Assembly: GCA_025465535.1 (NCBI GenBank)
Contig: JAODMY010000110.1
Location: 19,335-83,334, forward strand
Length of the DNA: 64,000 bases
Direction of reading: 5' to 3'
Origin: Glaciihabitans sp.
GTDB lineage: Bacteria; Actinomycetota; Actinomycetes; Actinomycetales; Microbacteriaceae
Position 1 is the first letter of the stretch, and every line of letters begins with the position of its first letter. The notes under the pieces were generated by a model. The model did not search any database. It was not told the origin of the DNA and saw only the letters and a list, made by a program, of their open reading frames with translations. Shown here one piece after another: positions 29,301 to 37,486 of the stretch. Made by a program: the position numbers and the translations under genes.

Positions 29301-30525
29301 CATCGGCAACGATTCGACGCCGCGCGAGTTCCGGGCAACGGACGTCGCGGGCAATGTCTCCGTCTCGGTAACCATCATCCCGGGCGCCAAGACCACCGCG
29401 ACAGTCTCCCCGGCGGTAGCGGACGGGCTCGCGGGCTGGTACGTGACACTGCCAAAGGTGACGCTATCTGCCGGCACGCCCCCCGCAGGCCAGGTGACGC
29501 AGTACTCGTTCAACGGCACAACCTGGGGCACCTATTCAGCACCGATCGTGGTGCCGGCCGGGATCTCGACCCTGTACTTCCGCACGGTCAGTTCGGGAGT
29601 CCCCGAGCCCACCCAGACTCGCGTGTTCTCTGTCGACAACAAGCGGCCAGTGGTCGTCCCGAAGTTCAATGCGGCGACTCGCACAATCAGCGCCACCGCG
29701 ACTGACGTGGGATCCGGCGTCGCGAGAATTCAACAGAGCATCTCGGGTGGCCCCTGGACGACCTACACCGGCCCGACACTGACAAGCTCGACCGCGAAGT
29801 CGCTCTCCTTCCGGGCAACGGACATCGCGGGCAACGTATCGCTGAGCGTTCCTCTCGCGATCGCGTTCGGCAACCCCACCTACCCGGATTCGCTCGTTCG
29901 TTACATTGACTCCGTCTACAGGGATGTCCTCGGCCGCAACGCCAGCGCACGCGAGTACCCGGGGTGGGTCAAGCAGATCCTCAACGGGATGCCGCGGGCC
30001 AAGGTCGGTGTCGGATTCGTCACCAGCACCGAATACCGAAACCTGATGACGATAGCCGCATACAAAGCCGTTCTGGGCCGGACTCCAAGCACCGCGGAGG
30101 TCGCCGGCTGGGTGACCGCGATGAAGAAGGGCTACACCACCCCCGACGGAATCTGGGAGATCTTCCTCTCGACCAAGGAGTTCTTCAACGACAGCGGCGC
30201 CACCAACGCCGGCTACGTCAACGGTGTCTTCGAGAAGATCGTCGGTCGTGCCGCAACAGCGGCAGAGCAGGCGAACTGGTCGAAGGTCATCGTCGCCAAG
30301 GGCAGCAAAGCCTTCATCAACGCCATCTTCACCTCTCCCGAAGCCGAGCGCGTGCAGGTCAACGCGGCCTTCGAAAAGTTCCTCGGCCGGGCGGCGAGCA
30401 CCAACGACCAGAACACCTGGGCAACGTATGTGCGCACCCACGGCCTGCTGTCGCTCCGCGTTCAGTTGCTGAGCTCAACCGAATACTGGAACCGCGCACA
30501 GAAGACACCGGTACCAACGAGTTAG
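26311..30525 (+). CDS. Secreted multidomain protein: P/T-rich linker, NodB polysaccharide deacetylase domain, tandem beta-sandwich-like repeats, C-terminal DUF4214 modules
   Basis: Signal peptide; PATTPDPATTPAP repeats; NodB motifs SLTFDDGNAD and EIAGHTVTHPDL; 160-aa repeats (KTTATVSPA..DG..GWY); DUF4214-like VYRDVLGRNAS.../YKAVLGRTPS.../FEKIVGRAAT.../FEKFLGRAAS. Confidence 0.9.
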   Translation: MNTTPGSSANHPRRHLIAQVSATVVLALVAALSIVAPAHADDPSTPAPVSTSVTTPPPATTPDPATTPAPAPATTPDPVTTPAPATTPGPDPVIPDPVTKPDPSATATPDPVTTPTPTPTPTPTPTPKATPPSINALVAPLPETVVSLTFDDGNADTVSAAPVMNAAGMHGTYYTNSGTIGLPGYQTRTDLSSLSAAGNEIAGHTVTHPDLTALLSDEAKRQICLDRDTLLGWGFPVQNFAYPFAATNASVDAIAQGCGYNSARNLGDIQSRFGCAGCKFAETIPPANPYELAAVDEADTTWTLADLESTVTNAQNNGGGWVILTFHHICSNNCDPLAVSPELFSQFVSWLSTQSANNTTVETVAQVIGGTTQPAVVVPPAASSATVTNPSFETINATTNLPDCWAKTGFGTNTATYDTVSPGHTGNIAARLTVSAYTDGDSKVMPILDLGSCAPSAIPGTSYQLSAWYTSTVNTQFEVYLRTTSGGWVYWDASPYFAPATAWTAASWITQPIPAGYDGIDFGLSLFSVGTLTTDDYSLTKDAAPVTTATVSPAAPNGTASWYTSQPTVTLTTPVTGLATTTQYSLDSGTTWLPYTAPVTIAAGTTTFSYRSTTATQTEATRTLPFKVDIDLPVVTASFNDTTRTFSASATDATSGVASIQYRTPGGAWTTYTTPTTIGSDSTMLEFQSTDVAGNVSASVNIVEGAKTTATVSPAAADGLAGWYVTAPTVTLTTGAPSAGQVTQYSYNGTTWGTYSAPIVIPAGISTLYYRTISTGVTEPTQTLVFKVDIDLPVVTASFNDTTRTFNASATDATSGVASIQYRTPRGAWTTYTTPTTIGSDSTTLEFRATDAAGNISASVNIVEGAKTTATVSPATADGAAGWYKVRPTVTLSAGTPSAGQVTQYSFNGVTWGTYSVPIVVPDGISTLYFRTISSGVPELTQTLAFKVDSTPPVVTPKFTTGTRTISATATDATSGIASIQYRTPGGAWTTYTAPTTIGNDSTPREFRATDVAGNVSVSVTIIPGAKTTATVSPAVADGLAGWYVTLPKVTLSAGTPPAGQVTQYSFNGTTWGTYSAPIVVPAGISTLYFRTVSSGVPEPTQTRVFSVDNKRPVVVPKFNAATRTISATATDVGSGVARIQQSISGGPWTTYTGPTLTSSTAKSLSFRATDIAGNVSLSVPLAIAFGNPTYPDSLVRYIDSVYRDVLGRNASAREYPGWVKQILNGMPRAKVGVGFVTSTEYRNLMTIAAYKAVLGRTPSTAEVAGWVTAMKKGYTTPDGIWEIFLSTKEFFNDSGATNAGYVNGVFEKIVGRAATAAEQANWSKVIVAKGSKAFINAIFTSPEAERVQVNAAFEKFLGRAASTNDQNTWATYVRTHGLLSLRVQLLSSTEYWNRAQKTPVPTS
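26455..26700. repeat. Low-complexity coding region encoding (P/T/D)-rich linker
   Basis: Recurrent gcgacgactccagaccccg / ccaacgccaacgccaac units. Confidence 0.9.
27946..29865. repeat. Coding tandem repeats of 480 bp (160 aa), about 4 copies
   Basis: Anchor accgcgaccgtctcgccggcg recurs at about 28434, 28914 and 29394 (480-bp spacing), with a diverged first copy near 27955; a stretch of about 53 bp (ttcaaggtcgacatcgacctgccggtagtgactgcgtccttcaatgacacgac) is identical at about 28189 and 28669. Confidence 0.9.
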
Positions 30526-30628
30526 CACACCCCACTGGCGGCCCGGGCAGGGGTGATGTAGCGTTTTCGTGAACGTGTGCTTGGAAGGGGAAACTCCGGC
30601 ATCCGTAGAATCTTGGGGGGATTCATCC

Positions 30629-32098
30629 ATGGCTTCACGCGCTTGCAGGCTTCGATTCGTTTCGGTACTGACAACTTTCGCGGTCCTAGCGGCCCTGGCT
30701 CTGGCGGTGGGTGAGGCGCCTGCGGCGACTGCCGCCAACACCGTTCCGCCTGCCGTGACGCTCGCGTGGCAGAAACAGCTGACAACGGGAAGAGGGGTTG
30801 TGCTCGGGGGCGCGGGTGTTGGCAACCTTGATGGACGCGGTACTGACGTGGTATTCGGTGACCGCGCTGGAAAAGTGTGGGCCTTTAACACCGCAGGCGC
30901 GGCGGTAGCCGGATGGCCATTCCAGGCCGACGCCAGCATCGAATCCACCCCGGCCGTCAGCGGAACCGGCAGCGGCTCTCGCGTCTACGTTGGGGTTGGC
31001 ACTTCGGACAATCCATCCAAGGGCGGGTATCTCAAGCTGAGCGGCGCCGGCAAGGGGATGTGGGAGGTGCGCACCTACCTACTCCCCGGAAATCGAGGTG
31101 GCACCCGCGGCGTAATGGGTTCACTGGCGCTTGGTCCCATCCAGAGCAGCATGGATGTTGTCGGCGGGGCGATGGGCCAGGAGCAGCTGGCCATCAACAC
31201 GGGAACCGGTCACGTCCTTAGCGGTTTTCCGTGGCTACAGGCCGACACGAACTTCTCTTCACCGGCGCTTGCCGACCTCTACCACACGGGCCACGACTAC
31301 ATCATCGAGGGCGGCGACTCCAGCAAGGGGATCGCCGGTGCGACCAATTACACCAACGGTGGTCACATTCGAGTGCTTCGCAACACCGGCCACGCGGGCC
31401 GCCCGTACCAGAACAGCGGCATCTACTGCGAGTACGACACCAACCAGGTAGTCCAGTCCTCGCCCGCCGTCGGTAACTTCCTGGATGGCGGAGCCACTGT
31501 CGGAATCGTGAGCGGAACCGGTACCTACTTCAAGGGCGCGAGCAACACGAACCAGATCATTGCGATCACCACGGCTTGCAAGCTGCGCTGGAAGACCACG
31601 CTCGATGGCAGCTCGCTCCCGAGTCCGGCCCTCGCCGATGTCGATGGCAATCCGAGCACGAGTCCTGATGTGGTGACCGAGAGCGGTGCTGGCACGCTCT
31701 ACGTCCTGAGCGGTACGACTGGTTCGGTTCGTTGGAAGATCCCCTTCGGCGGCGGCGCCTCCGGTTCGCCGACAACCTTCAAGGACCCCAACGGAAACTT
31801 CCAGGACATAGTGGTTCCGACGGGAAACGGTGTCTACCTCGTCAATGGACTGAGTCATCTGTACACAAAGATCTCGACACTGCACGCTGAGAGCCCGGAG
31901 ACCGTCACGGCCGACTCCAACGGCAAGATCGGAATCACGGTCCTCGGGTACAACGGAAGCGGTACGGGGGTCGTCGAACACTACACGGTGAACAGCAGCT
32001 CTCACGTCTCCACGGTGCAGACTCCGGGCGCATGGCCGATGTTCCACCACGACCCGCAACTCACGGGATACGCGAATAACCTCCCGAGGACCCCGTGA
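30629..32098 (+). CDS. Secreted FG-GAP/VCBS- or PQQ-like beta-propeller protein
   Basis: Signal peptide MASRACRLRFVSVLTTFAVLAALALA from ATG 30629; repeated GNLDGRGTDVVFGDRAGKVWAFN and ALADVDGNPSTSPDVV blade motifs. Confidence 0.8.
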   Translation: MASRACRLRFVSVLTTFAVLAALALAVGEAPAATAANTVPPAVTLAWQKQLTTGRGVVLGGAGVGNLDGRGTDVVFGDRAGKVWAFNTAGAAVAGWPFQADASIESTPAVSGTGSGSRVYVGVGTSDNPSKGGYLKLSGAGKGMWEVRTYLLPGNRGGTRGVMGSLALGPIQSSMDVVGGAMGQEQLAINTGTGHVLSGFPWLQADTNFSSPALADLYHTGHDYIIEGGDSSKGIAGATNYTNGGHIRVLRNTGHAGRPYQNSGIYCEYDTNQVVQSSPAVGNFLDGGATVGIVSGTGTYFKGASNTNQIIAITTACKLRWKTTLDGSSLPSPALADVDGNPSTSPDVVTESGAGTLYVLSGTTGSVRWKIPFGGGASGSPTTFKDPNGNFQDIVVPTGNGVYLVNGLSHLYTKISTLHAESPETVTADSNGKIGITVLGYNGSGTGVVEHYTVNSSSHVSTVQTPGAWPMFHHDPQLTGYANNLPRTP

Positions 32099-32128
32099 AG
32101 ATGGTACTCACCGGTAACTGATCTCTGA

Positions 32129-34297
32129 CTAGCTCGGGTGCGCGTTCGCCGCTGCGGGCGAGCATGTCGGCAGGGTGCCGGAGGAAGTCGCCGTGACCTT
32201 CCAGACATCCACCGTCAGCGAGAGGTACTGCCACCCGCCGTTCGTCGGCGGCTCACTCAGAAGACTCAGCCTTCCGCGGTCGCTGGCCAGGCGGGTGATC
32301 GTGAGGTTGGGGTCGACGATGCGCGAGCCGAGATTCTTACCGGTGTTCTGCAGCTCGAAGACCAGAATGCTCCCCGTGGAGCTGCACGCCAGCTCCTGCT
32401 CGAGCACCGTGTAGCCAACAACCTCATCGCGATCGATGTTGTTGCGGTTGTCGATTCGCTTCACGTTGTAGCCGTAAGAGACCTGCATCGGGCGCGCGAA
32501 CGCCATCCAGGTATTCGGAAAGAAGAATCCCGGCAACACACTGGTCGACGTCGACGTCCACAGCACCGGCACCTTCTTGTTCGGGATGCTGGCGTCGAGC
32601 TTTGCCTGGAATTGCTGTGCGCCGTCAAGGTAACTGTCGGTGGCCTCGAGCTTCAGGTCGTGGCGTTCTGTGAAAGCAAATCCGGCGAGCACGACGGCCA
32701 CCACGGCGACGACCGCGGGGATCGACAGTATTGCCGGCCGCAGCCAGCCGCGGGACTTCGCGAGGATGAATAGTGCGTTAAGGGAAATGCCCGTGAGCAC
32801 GAACAGACAGGGCAGAACCTCACTCACGAAGTAACGGTCCCAGTAGAGGAAGAACGCGTGCGCGGAGTGGTCGGACAGGCGGTACGTCTGCAGCCCGGTG
32901 AACATCGCGGCGATAGCACCGACGAGCAGCACGAACGCGGTCTGTCGAGTGTCGAACCGGCGGAGGCTGGCAAACACGATGGCCGCGAGCCCAAGGATGG
33001 TGAACTCGAGTCCGATCCGTTCGAGGATCTGCCATCCGCCGGCGTTGACAATTGCGGCGCCTGTGATCCCGAAGAACAGGAGACCGCTGAGAATCCAGCC
33101 GAGGATCGACGGCAGCTTGCCGGTCTTCGCGGGCACATCCTCCTCAACTGCCTTGATTCGCCATGCGACCAGCGCGACGATCACGACGCTGAGGACGAGG
33201 ACGGTGGCGGTCAGGAAGTTCGGCGTGAAGGCCCGCAGCTTGTACTCGAAAAAATCCGCAATCCCGGCTGGCACGAGCGACCGGAACTGCATGTCGACGT
33301 AGTACTGCTGGATGCGCGTGATGCCATACCAGAATGCGAGCACCGAACCGGCAAGCCCTGAGGCCAGCAGCTGCCACACGCGCTTCGCCTGCCAGCGCCA
33401 GGCCGGCACCACGAGAACAACAACCGCGAGAAGCACCAGCGGCACGAGTAGGAACGGCCCGGTGCCGCGCGTGAGACCGAGCGCGAGCATCGCCGCAGCA
33501 TTCATGGCCAGCCATGGGATGACGTTGCGTGCGCGGAGGGCGCCGACCACGGTGATCAGCCAGGCCAGGAACATGGGAGCGTCGAGCGCTTCGCTCGACG
33601 GGAAGGTCGAGTACCAGATCGCGTGGACGCTGAGCGCCGCGAGCCCCGCCGACAACAGCACGATCCAGCGGTTGGCCCCCAGCAGGCCGAGGATGCGGCA
33701 GAGCGCCACGATGAGCACGAGGCCGGCCACACCGAGGCTTGCCGTGGTCTCCGACGTGCCGAAGACGGCGGCAGGAACCGCGAGGAACGACGAGAGGAGC
33801 GGCGGCCAGGTGGCACTCAGCACGCCGGTGCGGGCGAACTCGTTCGCCCAGTTCACGTATGCGCCCATGTCGCCGACCCATGGCAGGAAGTTCACATTGT
33901 GCAGGCGGAACAGGACCGCAATGACCGCGATGACCGCGGCGAAGACGAGGAGCGCCCAGGAGCGGCGGTTCGGGTTTTCCGGCCGCACCGGCCACGCCGG
34001 GCGACGCACGATGGCGAGCACCGCGACAGCCAGCCACGCGGCGGCGAACAAGACGAGGCCGGTGACTCCGATCCACGCGAACAGGGTTGGCGAGAGAGCA
34101 AAGGCCACAAAGCCGAAAACGAGCCCATCCGCGAGGAATGACGGCCATCCGTCACTCGAGCGCCGCGTAAAGAGGGCGATGGGAAGCCCAAGAAGCAGGG
34201 AAACCAGGGCGGTCAATGCGATAGGCAGAAGCAAGCTCGGTACCGGTTTCTTTCGTCGACAGCAGACGCCAGGCCTCGGCCTCGCTGGGGCGCTCAC
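32129..34297 (-). CDS. Large multi-pass membrane protein, GT-C/ArnT-like glycosyltransferase or polymerase candidate
   Basis: More than 10 hydrophobic segments; luminal-type VGDMGAYVNWANEFARTGVLSATWPPLLSSF segment; glycosyltransferase neighbourhood. Start codon uncertain. Confidence 0.7.
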   Translation of the reverse strand: MSAPARPRPGVCCRRKKPVPSLLLPIALTALVSLLLGLPIALFTRRSSDGWPSFLADGLVFGFVAFALSPTLFAWIGVTGLVLFAAAWLAVAVLAIVRRPAWPVRPENPNRRSWALLVFAAVIAVIAVLFRLHNVNFLPWVGDMGAYVNWANEFARTGVLSATWPPLLSSFLAVPAAVFGTSETTASLGVAGLVLIVALCRILGLLGANRWIVLLSAGLAALSVHAIWYSTFPSSEALDAPMFLAWLITVVGALRARNVIPWLAMNAAAMLALGLTRGTGPFLLVPLVLLAVVVLVVPAWRWQAKRVWQLLASGLAGSVLAFWYGITRIQQYYVDMQFRSLVPAGIADFFEYKLRAFTPNFLTATVLVLSVVIVALVAWRIKAVEEDVPAKTGKLPSILGWILSGLLFFGITGAAIVNAGGWQILERIGLEFTILGLAAIVFASLRRFDTRQTAFVLLVGAIAAMFTGLQTYRLSDHSAHAFFLYWDRYFVSEVLPCLFVLTGISLNALFILAKSRGWLRPAILSIPAVVAVVAVVLAGFAFTERHDLKLEATDSYLDGAQQFQAKLDASIPNKKVPVLWTSTSTSVLPGFFFPNTWMAFARPMQVSYGYNVKRIDNRNNIDRDEVVGYTVLEQELACSSTGSILVFELQNTGKNLGSRIVDPNLTITRLASDRGRLSLLSEPPTNGGWQYLSLTVDVWKVTATSSGTLPTCSPAAANAHPS

Positions 34298-34414
34298 AGC
34301 CTAAACCACCGCAGGATCGCCACCCTGACCGGCGCACTGAAGTGCATGAGACCGTGCTCCGGCCCGCGGCACGCCATAATTGAGAGTTCGCGCCGTCTAG
34401 CAAGAAGGTATGTC

Positions 34415-35461
34415 ATGAAGGTCTTTGTTCAAATTCCCTGCCTGAACGAAGAGACGACCCTCCCTCTGGTACTCGACTCCATCCCGAAGACCATCGACGG
34501 CGTCGACGAGATCGTGGTCCTCGTCATCGACGACGGGTCGAGCGACCGCACGGTCGAGGTCGCTCGCGAACACGGCGTCACCCACTTCGTCCGCCACGCT
34601 CGCAACATGGGCCTTGCGCGCTCGTTCCGCGATGGCGTCGACTACGCCCTCCTGAACGGCGCAGACATCATCGTCAACACGGATGGCGACAACCAGTATC
34701 CGCAGGACATGATCGGCCAGCTGGTGCAGCCGATCATCCGCGGCGAGGCCGAGATCGTCATCGCCGACCGCCAGACGGCCAAGATCGCACACTTCTCTCC
34801 GTTCAAGAAGGTCATGCAGCGCTTCGGCAGCTGGGTCGTGAACAAGGCCGCCGGAACGACGCTTCCCGATGCCGCGAGCGGTTTCCGCGCATACTCACGT
34901 GAGGCGGGCATCCGGCTGAACGTCGTCACCAAATTCAGCTATTGCATGGAAACGATCATCCAGGCGGGCAACAAGCGGCTGGCGATCACGAGCATCCCGG
35001 TCACGACAAACGAAAAAACCCGTGAGTCGCGGCTCTTCAAGAACATCTGGCAACACATGTTCCAGTCGGGTTCCGCCATCGTGCGCGCGTACGTTATGTA
35101 CAAGCCGTACATGATCTTCGCGAACCTCGGCCTCTTCTTCCTCGTGATCGGGCTGATCCCGTTCATCCGCTACCTCGTGCTCATCGGCACATCTGCGCCA
35201 GGCAACCACATCCAGTCGCTGCTCGTCGGAACGATGCTCCTGACCGGCTCACTGTTGTCGTTCGCGATCGGAGTGGTCGCCGACCTCACCCGGGTCAACC
35301 GAACGCTGCAGGAAGAAGCGCTCGACTTCCTGAAGCTGCAGCGCTACGCGCAGAAGTCAGGAAGTGGACTCGATAGCAAGGTCGTTCTCGACCATCGCAG
35401 CGACAATCTGCTCGAACGCCCTGGTCGGCGCCCATCCAGTGCGCGCACGCAGGCGAGATGA
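34415..35461 (+). CDS. Family 2 glycosyltransferase (dolichyl-phosphate-mannose synthase-like)
   Basis: MKVFVQIPCLNEETTLPLVLDSIP; VIDDGSSDRTVEVA; NTDGDNQYPQDM; two C-terminal TM segments. Confidence 0.9.
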   Translation: MKVFVQIPCLNEETTLPLVLDSIPKTIDGVDEIVVLVIDDGSSDRTVEVAREHGVTHFVRHARNMGLARSFRDGVDYALLNGADIIVNTDGDNQYPQDMIGQLVQPIIRGEAEIVIADRQTAKIAHFSPFKKVMQRFGSWVVNKAAGTTLPDAASGFRAYSREAGIRLNVVTKFSYCMETIIQAGNKRLAITSIPVTTNEKTRESRLFKNIWQHMFQSGSAIVRAYVMYKPYMIFANLGLFFLVIGLIPFIRYLVLIGTSAPGNHIQSLLVGTMLLTGSLLSFAIGVVADLTRVNRTLQEEALDFLKLQRYAQKSGSGLDSKVVLDHRSDNLLERPGRRPSSARTQAR

Positions 35462-36325
35462 GTCACCGACAAACTCCGTAGCCTCTTTCGGACGGACGAA
35501 TGCGGCATCCTGCTTAACGTATCCGCGCCAGTCCACAACGCCTGCGGCGGCAAACGCCGCGGCCACAAAATCTTCGACCGAATGAGCCTCGCCGGTCGCA
35601 ATGACGTAGTCGTCCGGTTCCGCTTCGGCAACCAGCTGCATGGCTGCGGCATAATCCGGCGCCCAGCCCCAGTCCCTGCGGGCATCGAGAGATCCGAGCA
35701 CGAGCTCGGTCTCGAGGCCGAGCGAGATGCGTGCGACCGTTCGGGTGATCTTTCTCGTGACGAAAGTCTCGGGGCGACGTGGCGACTCGTGGTTGTACAG
35801 GATGCACGAGGATGCCGCGAGGCCCATGGACCGGTATGACGCCACCAGATGGTGGCCATAGGCCTTCGCCGCGCCGTAGGGGTTAACCGGACGCACCGGC
35901 GTTTCCTCGTTCTGCGGCGATTCACTCGGCGACCCGAAGATCTCAGCGCTTGAGGCCTGCACGAAGGAAACACGCCGATCTTCGCGCCGCTGGACGCCGA
36001 GCGCCGCATCCAGCAGCACGGCAGGCGGAACCGCAGTGATCAGCGCGGTATCGAGTGGACGCTCCCACGACGCCGCAACGGAGCTGAGGCCACCGAGGTT
36101 GAAAACCGCATCCGGGGCGACCCGCGCGACCAGGTCGGCAAGACGCTCTCCATCGCCGAGGTCGCCCTCCAGAAGCTCGAGGCCCGGCGTGCGCTCCTCG
36201 AGCGCCTGCCTGGTCTCATCCCCGCCACGGACGAGCCCGACCACGCGATAGCCACGGGCGAGCAGAATGTCGGCCAGGTAGCTTCCGGTCTGGCCGGTGA
36301 TCCCGGTTACGAAGGCGGTAGGCAT
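35357..36325 (-). CDS. GDP-mannose 4,6-dehydratase-like NAD-dependent epimerase/dehydratase (paralogue 2)
   Basis: TAFVTGITGQTGSYLADILL; YNHESPRRPETFVTRKI; LGSLDARRDWGWAPDY; WRGYVKQD..FVRP. Confidence 0.85.
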   Translation of the reverse strand: MPTAFVTGITGQTGSYLADILLARGYRVVGLVRGGDETRQALEERTPGLELLEGDLGDGERLADLVARVAPDAVFNLGGLSSVAASWERPLDTALITAVPPAVLLDAALGVQRREDRRVSFVQASSAEIFGSPSESPQNEETPVRPVNPYGAAKAYGHHLVASYRSMGLAASSCILYNHESPRRPETFVTRKITRTVARISLGLETELVLGSLDARRDWGWAPDYAAAMQLVAEAEPDDYVIATGEAHSVEDFVAAAFAAAGVVDWRGYVKQDAAFVRPKEATEFVGDSSRLRARTGWAPTRAFEQIVAAMVENDLAIESTS

Positions 36326-36333
36326 CCTTCTAA

Positions 36334-37317
36334 TCAGACGCGATTGTTGGCAACGCGCTCGACGTCGGCATCGACCATCATCGTGACGAGCGAGGGGAAA
36401 TCGACCTCACGCTTCCAGCCGAGCTTCTCCTGGGCCTTCGACGCATCGCCGATCAGCAGGTCGACTTCGGCCGGCCGGAAGAACTGGGGGTCCTGGAAAA
36501 TGTGCTTCTCCCAGTCGGAGATACCGACATGGTTGAACGCGATTTCGAGATACTCGCGCACCGAGTGCGTCTCGTTGGTCGACACGACGTAGTCGTCAGC
36601 CTCGTCCTGCTGCAGCATCCGCCACATGGCGTCGACGTAGTCGCCCGCGAAACCCCAGTCGCGTTTCGCCTCGATGTTTCCGAGCGTGATGCGGTCCTGC
36701 AGGCCTGCCGCGATCTTCGCGACGGCGAGGCTGATCTTGCGGGTGACGAACTCCGGCCCACGCATCGGCGACTCGTGGTTGAAGAGGATGCCGCTGGAGG
36801 CGTGCATCCCGTAGGACTCGCGGTAGTTGATGGTCATGTAGTGCCCGAAGACCTTGGCGACGCCGTATGGCGAGCGGGGCCAGAGCAGCGTTGACTCCGA
36901 CTGCGGAACGTGCTGCACCTTGCCGAACATCTCGGAGCTCGAGGCCTGGTAGAAGCGCACAGAGTCCGGCTTGTCGCCCGCGTAGAGACGCACAGCCTCG
37001 AGGATGTTGAGCACGCCCTTGCCCGTGACGTCGCTGGTCAGGAACGCGTTCTCCCACGAGTATGCGACGAACGAAATCGCGCCGAGGTTGTACACCTCGT
37101 CCGGCTTCGAGGCGGCGAGCGCACGCATCAGGCTTGACACGTCGAGAAGGTCGCCCGTGAGGATCTTCACCTCGGGGAGGTGCTCGTGCAGGAACTCGAT
37201 CTTCGGGTTGTTCTGGCCGCGAACGAGACCGTAGACCTCATACCCCTTCGACAGAAGGAGTTTGCTGAGGTAGTAGCCGTCCTGCCCGGTGACACCGGTT
37301 ACCAGCGCGCGTTTCAT
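36334..37317 (-). CDS. gmd: GDP-mannose 4,6-dehydratase
   Basis: MKRALVTGVTGQDGYYLSKLLLSKGYEVYGLVRG; FNHESPMRGPEFVTRKI; LGNIEAKRDWGFAGDYVDAMW. Start set at 37317. Confidence 0.85.
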   Translation of the reverse strand: MKRALVTGVTGQDGYYLSKLLLSKGYEVYGLVRGQNNPKIEFLHEHLPEVKILTGDLLDVSSLMRALAASKPDEVYNLGAISFVAYSWENAFLTSDVTGKGVLNILEAVRLYAGDKPDSVRFYQASSSEMFGKVQHVPQSESTLLWPRSPYGVAKVFGHYMTINYRESYGMHASSGILFNHESPMRGPEFVTRKISLAVAKIAAGLQDRITLGNIEAKRDWGFAGDYVDAMWRMLQQDEADDYVVSTNETHSVREYLEIAFNHVGISDWEKHIFQDPQFFRPAEVDLLIGDASKAQEKLGWKREVDFPSLVTMMVDADVERVANNRV

Positions 37318-37486
37318 GAAAGTCCATTCCCGATTGCCTTGGCGAGTACTGCCATGCGAATACGTGGGCGAGCCCCGCAGGGTTCGCCGCAAACCACGGA
37401 GCAGTCTACCCGGCGCGCCAACGGGGGCCGCGACATAATGGTCTGATTGCTTGTCGCCAGCCGCTCGAAGCCGAAAGTCTAGAAGA

